The position numbers and the translations under genes were made by a program. The notes under the pieces were generated by a model. It had not been told where the DNA came from, searched no databases, and saw only the letters and a program-made list of their open reading frames with translations. Below are positions 56,398 through 64,000 of a stretch of 64,000 nt of DNA, piece by piece; the stretch's first letter is position 1; the number at the start of each line of letters is the position of its first letter. The stretch spans positions 62,001 to 126,000 of the forward strand of contig NZ_MVDD01000005.1 in NCBI RefSeq assembly GCF_002843315.1, in the 5' to 3' direction. This DNA is from Labilibaculum filiforme (GTDB taxonomy: Bacteria > Bacteroidota > Bacteroidia > Bacteroidales > Marinifilaceae).

Positions 56398-56838
56398 TTA
56401 TTTTTTTAATCTCATTTCCAGATACTTATTTTGAAATCCTATTTTTTCGTATAAAAATCTGGCTGGATTTTCAGGCTCCACGTGCAACGCAATATCGCCA
56501 TCGCTCGTGCTAATTGCCTGTTTCATTAATTTTTTTCCAATTCCCTTGCCTCTGGTTTTTTCATGTACGGCAATATAAACCAAAATATTTTCAGGAATAT
56601 AACCCTCCATTCCTGTTTTATTCACCACTACACAGCCAATAATTTCGGAATCATCTTTTGCAAGCAGAATAAAACCACCTTTTGATGCATCTGCTGAGAG
56701 AGAATAAAGAACTGCCTTTTCGATATCTTCCTTATCGTCGCCATACTCCCCTAAATGCTTATACAAAAAGCTAACCAGAGCTTCTTGTTCTGTAGCGTTG
56801 GGTTTCGCAACTGTAGTGTATGTTTTATAATTTACCAT
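56398..56838 (-). CDS. GNAT-family N-acetyltransferase
   Basis: 146 residues. The acetyl-CoA binding motif reads VHEKTRGKGIGKKLM, followed by HVEPENPARFLYEKIGF, the usual end of the fold. It transfers an acetyl group to an amine; the substrate is unknown. Coupled to the racemase gene, it may acetylate the same (possibly D-) amino acid, which is inference only. Confidence 0.85.
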   Translation of the reverse strand: MVNYKTYTTVAKPNATEQEALVSFLYKHLGEYGDDKEDIEKAVLYSLSADASKGGFILLAKDDSEIIGCVVVNKTGMEGYIPENILVYIAVHEKTRGKGIGKKLMKQAISTSDGDIALHVEPENPARFLYEKIGFQNKYLEMRLKK

Positions 56839-57364
56839 AAAAAATCTATTTATATTAACTGTCTATTTATTATTAGAAATGAAACAATTTTATCCATCAA
56901 GCTTTAATTGTTTCTACACCACAAAAGTAATCGAATTAATTCGAAAACCCAATAAAGCAGCGGCTTCGCTTTCCCATAAACATATAAAACACTTACTAAC
57001 AATAATGTTAAGCATGCCAAATTTACACGCAAGTCATCCCTTTTTGCAGGAATTTAAACATTTTTACTATTTGTTGTGTAGAACCTATTTGTACAATTCA
57101 AACCCTCTTTATCTGCATGAAAGTTCAAGCATTTCGTATTTTTATTTCCGCTTAACTGCTACAATTAGCATACGAAAAAGAACAAAAAAATCCGCTGAGA
57201 ATACAAATCGAGATGTATTCTTAGCGGATTTTACTTCCTTTTCCTTTTGATCAGGATTTGTTTTTTGTGTACTTAAGTTAAGCCTTACAGTACCGAAACT
57301 ATTTATGCTTAAAAATTTAAATCTTACTAAATGTTAAAATTAGCTTGACTAAAATTATTTTCAC
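56839..57364. other. Intergenic, no supported gene
   Basis: A 123-codon plus-strand frame (56879-57250) runs through the hairpin at 57187-57232, has low-complexity composition and no family resemblance. I do not accept it as a gene. Confidence 0.5.
57187..57232. terminator. Long hairpin AAAATCCGCT / AGCGGATTTT
   Basis: AAAATCCGCTGAGAATACA pairs with TGTATTCTTAGCGGATTTT with one mismatch (18 of 19 pairs). It has A/T-rich ends on both sides. Likely terminator for the minus-strand hxlR-like gene, or bidirectional. Confidence 0.65.
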
Positions 57365-57748
57365 CTATTCTTCAAAAATAAACGCTCCTTTTTTTTCAGC
57401 GGCAAAAATTCCCCAATCCGTTATTGCTTCCAATACAGGAATCAAACTTCTGCCAAAATCAGTAAGTGAATATTCTACTTTCAATGGTGGTGTTTTCGTA
57501 AATACCTTTCTTACTACTAAATCATCTTTTTCCAACTGCTTTAGTTGTAAGCTTAGCGTACGTTCTGTAATCATTGGCAATTCTTTTCTTAACTCATTGT
57601 AACGTTTCTTTCCATCTATTAAATGTATTAAAATAACACTTTTCCATTTCCCTCCAATTAATTCCATAGCCGCGCTTGTTGGGCAAAGAAATAATTTCTC
57701 GTGAAGTTTTATCATCGGTTTTTTCTCAAGTAATTCTTTTCGATCCAT
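57365..57748 (-). CDS. HxlR-family redox/electrophile-sensing repressor
   Basis: 127 residues. Winged helix of the HxlR type: MELIGGKWKSVILIHLIDG, KRYNELRKELPMITERTLS and the wing VEYSLTDFGRSL. A Cys at about 22 in LFLCPTSAAME is the position used by YodB/HypR-type sensors of quinones and aldehydes. Divergent from a nitroreductase and AhpD-like cluster, which it probably represses. The intergenic region carries palindromic ACTATA/TATAGT boxes. Confidence 0.88.
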   Translation of the reverse strand: MDRKELLEKKPMIKLHEKLFLCPTSAAMELIGGKWKSVILIHLIDGKKRYNELRKELPMITERTLSLQLKQLEKDDLVVRKVFTKTPPLKVEYSLTDFGRSLIPVLEAITDWGIFAAEKKGAFIFEE

Positions 57749-57809
57749 AATAAATCCCTAGTTAATCTGACTGTAGAATACAAAGATATATAACTACACT
57801 TAGTTTTGC

Positions 57810-57828
57810 AACTATACTTTTTATAGTT
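57810..57828. promoter_or_regulatory. Palindromic box AACTATA-N5-TATAGTT, candidate HxlR operator
   Basis: A perfect 7-bp inverted repeat, 62 bp upstream of hxlR. Related half-sites (ACTATA, ATAGT) recur at 57917-57952 over the divergent promoter. Suits a dimeric winged-helix repressor. Confidence 0.5.
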
Positions 57829-57924
57829 TTTTTTAATATGTTACAATGTTGATATACCGAGCATTGAAGTCACACCTGCCTACTATACTTCTTGACCGTT
57901 ATTGTGAGGAATTAAAACTATACA

Positions 57925-57932
57925 TACTTTTG
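57925..57932 (+). promoter_or_regulatory. -7 box TACTTTTG of the redox cluster
   Basis: Exact TAnnTTTG match inside the ACTATA/ATAGT-rich region. It once drove the broken oxidoreductase gene and may now drive the nitroreductase gene at 58206. Confidence 0.5.
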
Positions 57933-58027
57933 TCACTATAAAAATGATAGTATGACTGAAGGCAAGTAGTAGGAAACAATTCTACTTAAAATTTTTTGCC
58001 TTACAAAAAAATAGTAATGTATCCTTT

Positions 58028-58194
58028 TTGTTAGTTCTGTCGAGCGCAAAAGACCTGAATACTCTAAAAAATTACTAGACGAAGGCGTATTAAAAGCTCA
58101 TGTATGTAAAACATTCCCATTTGCAGAAATGGTGGAAGCACACTTAGAACTTGAATCAGGAAAAACCGTTGGAAAAATAATTGTTACACTTTAA
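58028..58194 (+). pseudogene. 3' remnant of a zinc/quinone oxidoreductase (MDR family)
   Basis: About 54 codons in frame to TAA 58194 read VERKRPEYSKKLLDEGVL, FPFAEMVEAHLELESGK and GKIIVTL, the characteristic C-terminus of NADP-dependent quinone oxidoreductases. The remaining 270 or so residues are absent: upstream are only the promoter region and about 70 bp of unrelated sequence. An internal deletion removed the gene body. It lies 11 bp before the nitroreductase gene, so the promoter now probably serves the latter. Confidence 0.75.
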
Positions 58195-58205
58195 AAAATA
58201 TAGGT

Positions 58206-58859
58206 ATGAATTTAATAGATGTTTTAAATAAACGATATACAGTAAAAGAATTTGATGCTTCAAAAACAATTTCGGATGAAGATTTTGAGCAAGTAAAAGC
58301 ATTATTACGCTTAAGTCCGTCAAGCGTTAACTTACAACCGTGGCATTTTTTAATTGCAAACACAAAAGAAGGTAAAGAACGTATTGCAAAAGGAACAGAA
58401 GGTTTCTTCAAATTTAACACCCCAAAAGTTTTAGATGCTTCTCACGTAATTGTTTTTGCGGCAAGAGTAGATGCAGAGGAAAAATACATGAAAAGCATTT
58501 TAGAACAAGAAGATAAAGATGGTCGTTTTGCAACGCAAGAATTTAAAGATCAAATGCACGGTGCCCGTATGTTGTTTGCAGATATTCACCGTTACGACCT
58601 TAAAGATTTACCTCATTGGATGGAAAAACAAGTTTACTTAAATATGGGTTCTCTTTTAGTAGGTGCAGCAACATTAGGTATAGATGCTTGTCCAATGGAA
58701 GGTGTTGATGTAAAAGCTTTGGATGAAGAGTTTGGCTTACGTGAAAAAGGATATACAGCCTTAGCTGTGGTGTCTTTAGGATATCGAAAAGAGACTGATT
58801 TTAATGCAGAATTACCAAAATCCAGATTCCCAGAAAAAGAAATTATTACTCTATTATAA
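58206..58859 (+). CDS. Oxygen-insensitive NAD(P)H nitroreductase (NfsB-like)
   Basis: 217 residues, matching the family length. FMN-binding features: KRYTVKEFDASKTIS at the N-terminus, LLRLSPSSVNLQPWHFLIA, and GIDACPMEGVD with the C-terminal ALAVVSLGYR. It reduces nitro compounds and quinones with two electrons, using FMN. The divergent HxlR regulator and the AhpD-like gene downstream suggest a response to reactive electrophiles. Confidence 0.92.
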   Translation: MNLIDVLNKRYTVKEFDASKTISDEDFEQVKALLRLSPSSVNLQPWHFLIANTKEGKERIAKGTEGFFKFNTPKVLDASHVIVFAARVDAEEKYMKSILEQEDKDGRFATQEFKDQMHGARMLFADIHRYDLKDLPHWMEKQVYLNMGSLLVGAATLGIDACPMEGVDVKALDEEFGLREKGYTALAVVSLGYRKETDFNAELPKSRFPEKEIITLL

Positions 58860-58994
58860 AATTTACAACAAAGCGGAACATTGCGAAAGTTTTGTAGCTA
58901 CATTGAAAGAAGCACAAACACTAAGGATGTAGTAGTTAGGCATTAAATAACAAAAGTCAACCTGTAGTAAAAAACATTCTAATAAATAAACATC

Positions 58995-59564
58995 ATGACA
59001 AAAAAAATTAGCAGATACCCAGTACCGGAATTAAACGAATTACCAGAAGACATTCAAACCATTTTAAATGGTGCAAAGGAGCATTTTGGTTTTGTTCCTA
59101 ATGTAATAAAAGCACTTTCTCATCGTCCTGCAGAATTGCGTGCATTCCTGGCCTACAATGATGCATTAATGAACAAAGAAAGTGGTTTAAGTGGTGCCGA
59201 CAAGGAGATGATTATTGTTGCTTTTTCTGCAAAAAATGGCTGTTCGTATTGTGTGCAGTCACACGGAGCATCTCTTCGCGTGCAATCGGGAAATCCTTAC
59301 ATTGCCGACCAAGTTGCCATTAACTATAAGGAAGCCGATATTACTGAACGTGAGCGCGCAATGATCGATTTCGCTATGAAAGTAACTTTTGATTCGGCTT
59401 CGGTAAACGAAAAAGATTTTGAAGTATTGAAAGGTCACGGTTTTAGCGACGAGGATATTTGGGACATTAATGGAATTACCGCTTTTTACAACATGTCGAA
59501 CCGATTAATGAGCTTTTTAGCCGTTCATCCTGATGAGCAATTTTATAGCATGGGACGCAACTAA
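58995..59564 (+). CDS. AhpD/carboxymuconolactone-decarboxylase-like peroxidase-related protein
   Basis: 189 residues, all helical. The redox motif is C83-x-x-C86...H90 in NGCSYCVQSHGA. Matches the uncharacterised peroxidase-related branch of the family (N-terminal FGFVPNVIKALSHRP, C-terminal FYNMSNRLMSFLAV). Probably a thiol-based alkylhydroperoxidase or reductase partner. 135 bp downstream of the nitroreductase gene in the same direction. Confidence 0.9.
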   Translation: MTKKISRYPVPELNELPEDIQTILNGAKEHFGFVPNVIKALSHRPAELRAFLAYNDALMNKESGLSGADKEMIIVAFSAKNGCSYCVQSHGASLRVQSGNPYIADQVAINYKEADITERERAMIDFAMKVTFDSASVNEKDFEVLKGHGFSDEDIWDINGITAFYNMSNRLMSFLAVHPDEQFYSMGRN

Positions 59565-59630
59565 CTAGAAAGGATTATTTTGACTTCCTAAAAGAAGTTT
59601 ACCAATGTAATACTTAATTAAAAATAAACT

Positions 59631-59668
59631 ACATCCCAGATACGATAGCTCGTTTGGGGTGTTTTTTT
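59631..59668 (+). terminator. Terminator after AhpD-like gene
   Basis: ACATCCCA pairs with TGGGGTGT (one G-T pair) and is followed by seven T. It ends the redox cluster. Confidence 0.7.
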
Positions 59669-59847
59669 ATGTCTGTAAATTACCATTCGAATTTCAATAT
59701 AGCTTCTCCCTATTTCCAATGATCAAGTATCCTTAGCTATGGGTTATTTTTTCCATGAAAAAAAAAGATATTGGTTGGAATAATTACTTCCAAAGCTTAG
59801 CTTTGTATCGAATAAATTGAAGATTTCAAAAAAAATGAGTTAGTAAT

Positions 59848-60108
59848 ATGTCCGAAAATTATAAGTTTTTCCAAAATAAAAAGTGCGAATACTTTCCCTG
59901 TCATAAAATTGAAAACGAGAAGGACTTCAATTGCTTGTTTTGCTATTGCCCATTGTACATGCTAAAAGATAAATGTGGAGGTAATTTTAAATATACCAAT
60001 GGATTTAAAAACTGCAGCGACTGTACGTTACCGCATGAAAAAGGTTCTTACGAATACATTATGAGTAAGATGAAAATGGTTTCAAAAATTGGTAGCGAAA
60101 GAGATTAA
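59848..60108 (+). CDS. Small cysteine-rich metal-binding-type protein
   Basis: 86 residues with eight Cys in a conserved pattern: CEYFPCHK, NCLFCYCPLY, DKCGG and NCSDCTLPH. This matches the Cys-rich small domain family (often near cobalamin or metal genes), likely binding zinc or an iron-sulfur cluster. Function unknown. It converges with the histidine kinase gene and overlaps its 3' end by 4 bp. Confidence 0.8.
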   Translation: MSENYKFFQNKKCEYFPCHKIENEKDFNCLFCYCPLYMLKDKCGGNFKYTNGFKNCSDCTLPHEKGSYEYIMSKMKMVSKIGSERD

Positions 60109-61940
60109 AGGGGCAAGGTAAAATAGAAAGTACTTCCCTCATTTAATTTGCTTTCCAACCAGATTTCACCTTTCATCATCTCGATAAATGCCTTCGAAAT
60201 TGCTAAACCAAGACCGGCACCTTCGTGAACTCTTGTTGTAGAAACATCGGCTTGTATAAAACGTTCAAAAATTCGCTCCTGTTTTTCTTCAGTAATACCA
60301 ATTCCAGTATCTTTCACATAAAATTGAACATTGCCAGCCGTAATAATAAACCCGAATTCAATAGCTCCTTTAAAAGTATATTTAATTGCATTCTTAACTA
60401 AGTTTATTAAAATAGCATACAATTTTTCTTTATCTGTTTTTAGAGATACAATCGCGCCTTGTTCCGGTATGGTCCTAATCAATTGCAAACCTTTACTTTC
60501 GGCTTCGGGTTTAAAAAAGGAATATATATATTCGATGGACTGATACACATTTACATCAGACATATGCACATCCATTAGTCCAGCTTCAATCTTAGAAATA
60601 TCAATAATATCATTAATAATAATAAGCATTCTATTTCCACTTTCCTCAATAATATTAATGTACTCTTTCTGGGTTTCGGCCGAAAGATCGGGTTCCTTAA
60701 GTAGTTCTGAAAACCCTAGTATTCCGTTCATTGGAGTGCGAATTTCATGACTCATATTCGCCAAAAACGCCGATTTTAACTTATCACTTTCCTCTGCTTG
60801 TTCTTTCGCTTTTACAAGTTCTAATTCGGCCAATTTCCGATAAGTAATATCGCTTCCAAAACAAGAAACCCCTACTACCTTCCCACTTTTAATAATTGGA
60901 TTCATAGTAGCTTCGAAGTAAATATGCCCATTCTCTAATTCAAATTTATCCTCTACCGTAAATTGCTCATTTGCCAATGCTTTATTATAGCGTGCTATCC
61001 ATTTGCTTCTTATAGAATCTGGAAGGTGATCAATAATACAATCTCCGGCATCAAGACGAAGCCCAAAAGCTTGGTAAAACTCCTCCTTAAAAACCTGATT
61101 GAGGTACAAAATTTCATACTCTCGGTTTACAGCCCAAATACTATCCCCTGTTCCCTCAATTATTGAGGTAATATTTGCATTAATAACTTCTGTCGCATTT
61201 TTCGCACCAATCAATTCTTTTGTTCTTTCGACAACTGTTTGTTCTAAAATTTTATTTTGTTCTTCTACCGTTAATTTATCCCTATCTAATTTTCGGTTCA
61301 GGAAAAAATTACGTCGATTTTGCAACTCCATATAGTAGGCTGCAAACATTCCTATAAGATTTGCACTAACAAAGAAAAAATTAGAACTGATAATTGTTTC
61401 GAGCGAAGAATGGGAGTAAAATATAGAAAGAAGATTGAAAATTAGTAAAATTAACCATCCTCCCAATGTCGCCCATAAAAAACGGAGTTTAAGAAATAAA
61501 TAACCCGAAAAAAATATCAACATCATGCCCGAATAGTAAGTATGCACTTTCGGTTCCAACAAAACCATAAATATAATACCCACTCCACCAAGCACATAAT
61601 CGAATGTAATTACTAACTGCCAAATTTTTTCGAAAAGTTTTGTATAGGATAAAAGAAGTATACAAACATTTAAAGGAATGACAATGTAGAACCTAATTGC
61701 ATGAAAAAAATCAACGTATTGAGGAAAGATTAATAGATCCAAAAAACCAAACAATCCATATAAAAACATCACCAAAACAATGGCAATTCTAAGTTGCAGA
61801 ATGGAATTTGTAAAATAGGTTTTGCGAAATAATACTTCAGTACCTTCCTGAAAAGACAAAGTTATCTTATTGCAACCTATCTTTTCAGTTAACATATCTT
61901 TTGAATTAAAAATGGAGAAGTAATTAGCCATTATTCGCAT
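60105..61940 (-). CDS. Membrane histidine kinase with PAS domain
   Basis: 611 residues. An N-terminal soluble stretch precedes six or so membrane helices (about 45-205; VLVMFLYGLFGFLDLLIF, VGIIFMVLLEP and others). A short coiled coil (RDKLTVEEQNKILEQTVVERT) follows, then a PAS domain (about 260-375), HisKA with H398 in NMSHEIRTPMNG, and an ATPase domain (LVKNAIKYT, DTGIGI, GAGLGLAIS). No receiver domain and no neighbouring regulator gene, so it is an orphan. The start could also be the ATG four codons in (MANYF). Confidence 0.9.
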   Translation of the reverse strand: MRIMANYFSIFNSKDMLTEKIGCNKITLSFQEGTEVLFRKTYFTNSILQLRIAIVLVMFLYGLFGFLDLLIFPQYVDFFHAIRFYIVIPLNVCILLLSYTKLFEKIWQLVITFDYVLGGVGIIFMVLLEPKVHTYYSGMMLIFFSGYLFLKLRFLWATLGGWLILLIFNLLSIFYSHSSLETIISSNFFFVSANLIGMFAAYYMELQNRRNFFLNRKLDRDKLTVEEQNKILEQTVVERTKELIGAKNATEVINANITSIIEGTGDSIWAVNREYEILYLNQVFKEEFYQAFGLRLDAGDCIIDHLPDSIRSKWIARYNKALANEQFTVEDKFELENGHIYFEATMNPIIKSGKVVGVSCFGSDITYRKLAELELVKAKEQAEESDKLKSAFLANMSHEIRTPMNGILGFSELLKEPDLSAETQKEYINIIEESGNRMLIIINDIIDISKIEAGLMDVHMSDVNVYQSIEYIYSFFKPEAESKGLQLIRTIPEQGAIVSLKTDKEKLYAILINLVKNAIKYTFKGAIEFGFIITAGNVQFYVKDTGIGITEEKQERIFERFIQADVSTTRVHEGAGLGLAISKAFIEMMKGEIWLESKLNEGSTFYFTLPL

Positions 61941-62060
61941 ACTACGATTAAGCCCTAAAAAGGTTTAATTACCGCGCATTTCGCATTCGGAATTTACCAC
62001 ATAACTGGTTGCAATTCATGCTGCTATTTGCCAAAACAAAAGCGCAAAATTCATTAGAAA

Positions 62061-63236
62061 CTATATGGTAAAATCATTAGGAGTGGTTTTATGCAGCTCC
62101 ATAGTACTACACGCATTAAACTGCATAAAATCGGGTAGTTCCTTACACAAAGCTTCCGCAAACGCATCTCTTTTCACCAAACTCGATTCCAGCACCAAAT
62201 GATTAATATGCAATATCGATTCTTTTCGATCTACTTTGCAATCCATTCGTGCCACTAATTTGCCATCCCATAAAATAGGCAGCGAAAAATAACCATACTG
62301 GCGTTTTGCTGCAGGGAAATAACATTCCATCTGATAATCGAAATCAAAAATATTTTTCATTCGCTTGCGCTGAATCAGTAAATTATCGAAGGGAGAAAGA
62401 ATTTTTAATTTACTTAGCGGCAATGGCTTAGATAGTAATTCTAGTAAATTAGGCAAAGCGTAATAGCTGTTTTCGCCAACTGCTACTCGCAACAATTCGC
62501 CGGCAATATGCATTTCCTGCAAAGTAGAAGAAATTAAAGCCCTGGTATTTTTTAGCAAATAAGCCATTTCAGAGGCTTGTCCCAGTCCGTTACTCTGTAA
62601 ATAGCGCAGTATCAAAAAACGAGCGTATTCCTCCTGCGAAGGCGTCGAGCAGTCCATATTATCAGGTAATACTCTTTCGGTAAGATCGTAAACTTTATGA
62701 AAATTTTTCCGGTAAGGAATCATCAAATCGCCCTGCATAAACAAATATTCTAAGGCTCGCTTGGCAGGTTTGCTTTCCCAATCCATCTTTTTTTTCGCGG
62801 TATGCTCAAAATCCTTCGCAAGCAAAGGCCCTTCCTTGCGAATTCGCCTTAGTACTTGTTTCATCAATTTCTCGTCCCTATCGTACCAATGGCTCTGCTT
62901 CCCACTTGCAATTTCTCGTTTTCGCACCAAACTATAGCGATAATCGCACATCGGTAGGTAAGCTGCCGCATGCGACCAATATTCAAACACCTTTTTATTG
63001 CAGATTAACTGCTCTAAATGAGTATTTTGATAGCGTGGGTTTCGTGCCCATAAAATATGATGATGCGCCCGTTGCACTACCGAAATAGTGTCGATTTGAA
63101 TATAAGAAAGATGCTCAATAGTCAAAAGCGTGGCATCTAATGCCGTACCTGTTTCCTTTGCAGGCGGTAACTTTTGTGATAACAAAACTAGTTTTCGGGC
63201 TTCTGCTTTGGAAAGGCTTTCGCTTATTTTTATCAT
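62061..63236 (-). CDS. YcaQ/AlkX-like winged-helix DNA glycosylase family protein
   Basis: I start at ATG 63236 (MIKISESLSKAEARKLVL), since the family begins there; 391 residues. HTH_42 family with the QxD motif in YIQIDTISVVQRAHH, the presumed catalytic pair of YcaQ (AlkX). Also HILWARNPRY, YWSHAAAYLPM and FDNLLIQRKRM, all typical. Family members unhook interstrand crosslinks and alkylated bases. Cytosolic, monocistronic. Confidence 0.88.
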   Translation of the reverse strand: MIKISESLSKAEARKLVLLSQKLPPAKETGTALDATLLTIEHLSYIQIDTISVVQRAHHHILWARNPRYQNTHLEQLICNKKVFEYWSHAAAYLPMCDYRYSLVRKREIASGKQSHWYDRDEKLMKQVLRRIRKEGPLLAKDFEHTAKKKMDWESKPAKRALEYLFMQGDLMIPYRKNFHKVYDLTERVLPDNMDCSTPSQEEYARFLILRYLQSNGLGQASEMAYLLKNTRALISSTLQEMHIAGELLRVAVGENSYYALPNLLELLSKPLPLSKLKILSPFDNLLIQRKRMKNIFDFDYQMECYFPAAKRQYGYFSLPILWDGKLVARMDCKVDRKESILHINHLVLESSLVKRDAFAEALCKELPDFMQFNACSTMELHKTTPNDFTI

Positions 63237-63458
63237 GTAGATCTTCCTTGAATTACACCAATTTAATATCAAAATACCTTTTTATAACCAGCTGTTTTTT
63301 AACTATTAAAAAGCATAAAACTAATGACTTATAAAATAATACTGATCGTAATTTAGTTCTACCGCCCCTCTTACCAACGAAGCTAAAACTGGTACAAAAA
63401 TTAAACTGCCAATATAGTAAACAGAATGCGAAGCGAAAATTATTGAGTCCCTTTTTTC

Positions 63459-64000
63459 CTATTCCGAAAAAATAGTACAGGAACTTTTCACCTCTAGGTA
63501 AACTTGCATTTTCATTACCTGATTCACAAAAACTTCCAGCGAACTTTCTGTTTGTATGCATTCACCATCTACAAACAGGGAAAATGCTTCTTTTGAGTCA
63601 TTTTTCACCTCTAACCAACTACTCTCCTCCTCATTCGCCCTTATCACCTTAATTCCCTTGCGGGATAATGCTCTTCTTAACAAAACATATTCGAAACCGT
63701 GGCCTTTTACAGCTACTTGCGAATGTTGATCGTGCATTACTTTAAACAATCCCGTTTTATTATCGAACACGATTCCTTTGTGCTGAAACATTCTTTGAAA
63801 GGCATTTTGCAATAATAAATCTTCGGGACTACCAGTAATTAGGGGAACACCATTTTGTAACAACCACAAACGATCGGATAGTTGCAAAGCCAAATCTAAA
63901 TCGTGAGTCGACATTAAAATTGATTTTTGGGAGGTATTGGCAATATCTCGCAATAGCTGCATAATTTCTACCCTGGCAGGTAAATCTAAAAACGCCGTTG
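63459..64000 (-). CDS. ABC transporter ATP-binding protein, C-terminal part (FecE-like; 5' end outside window)
   Basis: The minus-strand frame is open to the window end and reads TAFLDLPARVEIM, the D-loop just after Walker B, then STHDLDLALQLSDR with the H-loop His. This is the C-terminal end of an ATPase of the iron-siderophore/cobalamin import type. The following 110 residues (about GLFKVMHDQHSQVAVKGHGF to the end) form an extra domain without a clear family. Transport substrate probably iron complex or B12, inferred from family. Confidence 0.82.
   Translation of the reverse strand, partial: TAFLDLPARVEIMQLLRDIANTSQKSILMSTHDLDLALQLSDRLWLLQNGVPLITGSPEDLLLQNAFQRMFQHKGIVFDNKTGLFKVMHDQHSQVAVKGHGFEYVLLRRALSRKGIKVIRANEEESSWLEVKNDSKEAFSLFVDGECIQTESSLEVFVNQVMKMQVYLEVKSSCTIFSE

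Noticed and set aside
56879-57250. 123-codon plus-strand ORF
   Set aside because: It reads through a near-perfect 19-bp hairpin terminator, has no ribosome site or family resemblance, and an AT-biased composition.

Overview
The window is chromosomal DNA of a low-GC Bacteroidota bacterium, probably a marine or sediment Bacteroidia (Marinilabiliales-like). The evidence is two SusC/SusD pairs, a hybrid two-component sensor with an AraC output, FecR, BACON domains, TAnnTTTG-type promoters and a Bacteroidetes-type tyrosine integrase. The genus is a guess.

Layout. (1) 1-1050: the 3' part of a ModF/PhrA-like tandem ABC ATPase. (2) 1051-1135: tRNA-Ser(GGA). Its last 14 nt and its terminator are repeated exactly (78 bp) at 41245-41322. 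(3) 1122-41322: a genomic island of about 40.2 kb lies between these repeats. A tyrosine recombinase sits next to the tRNA, followed by wrecked conjugation DNA (a traG remnant), a decayed gene and an IS256-family element. Then come a SusC/SusD/thioredoxin cluster whose fecR was beheaded next to an IS3-family element, and a large polysaccharide-utilisation locus. (4) 41323-51104: a DUF6261 gene, tandem repeats, and a type I restriction-modification operon (hsdM-rhuM-hsdS-RAYT-hsdR). (5) 51105-64000: housekeeping and accessory genes: a 2-hydroxyacid dehydrogenase behind a triplicated leader, an isoprenoid-synthase-like protein, MarR, a PLP racemase with GNAT, an HxlR/nitroreductase/AhpD-like redox cluster, a Cys-rich protein, a PAS histidine kinase, a YcaQ-like protein and the end of an ABC ATPase.

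The cargo locus reads right to left: SusC, SusD, surface glycan-binding lipoprotein, GH5_4 with BACON domains, GH31 with a PA14 insert, GH95-like, GH3, hybrid sensor, sialate-O-acetylesterase-like (broken by one stop codon), CE2 esterase, GH42. This enzyme set fits fucosylated, galactosylated and acetylated xyloglucan. The lipoproteins would bind and cut the polymer at the surface, SusC/D import the oligosaccharides, the periplasmic exo-enzymes and esterases strip them, and the sensor detects a breakdown product.

The most striking points are the tRNA-Ser island carrying a xyloglucan-type locus on a decayed conjugative element; a REP-associated transposase gene inside the restriction operon whose own frame holds a REP palindrome expanded by 20 copies of a 21-bp repeat; the TAEL-repeat spacer in HsdS; and a triplicated leader whose third copy keeps a hairpin despite changed sequence.
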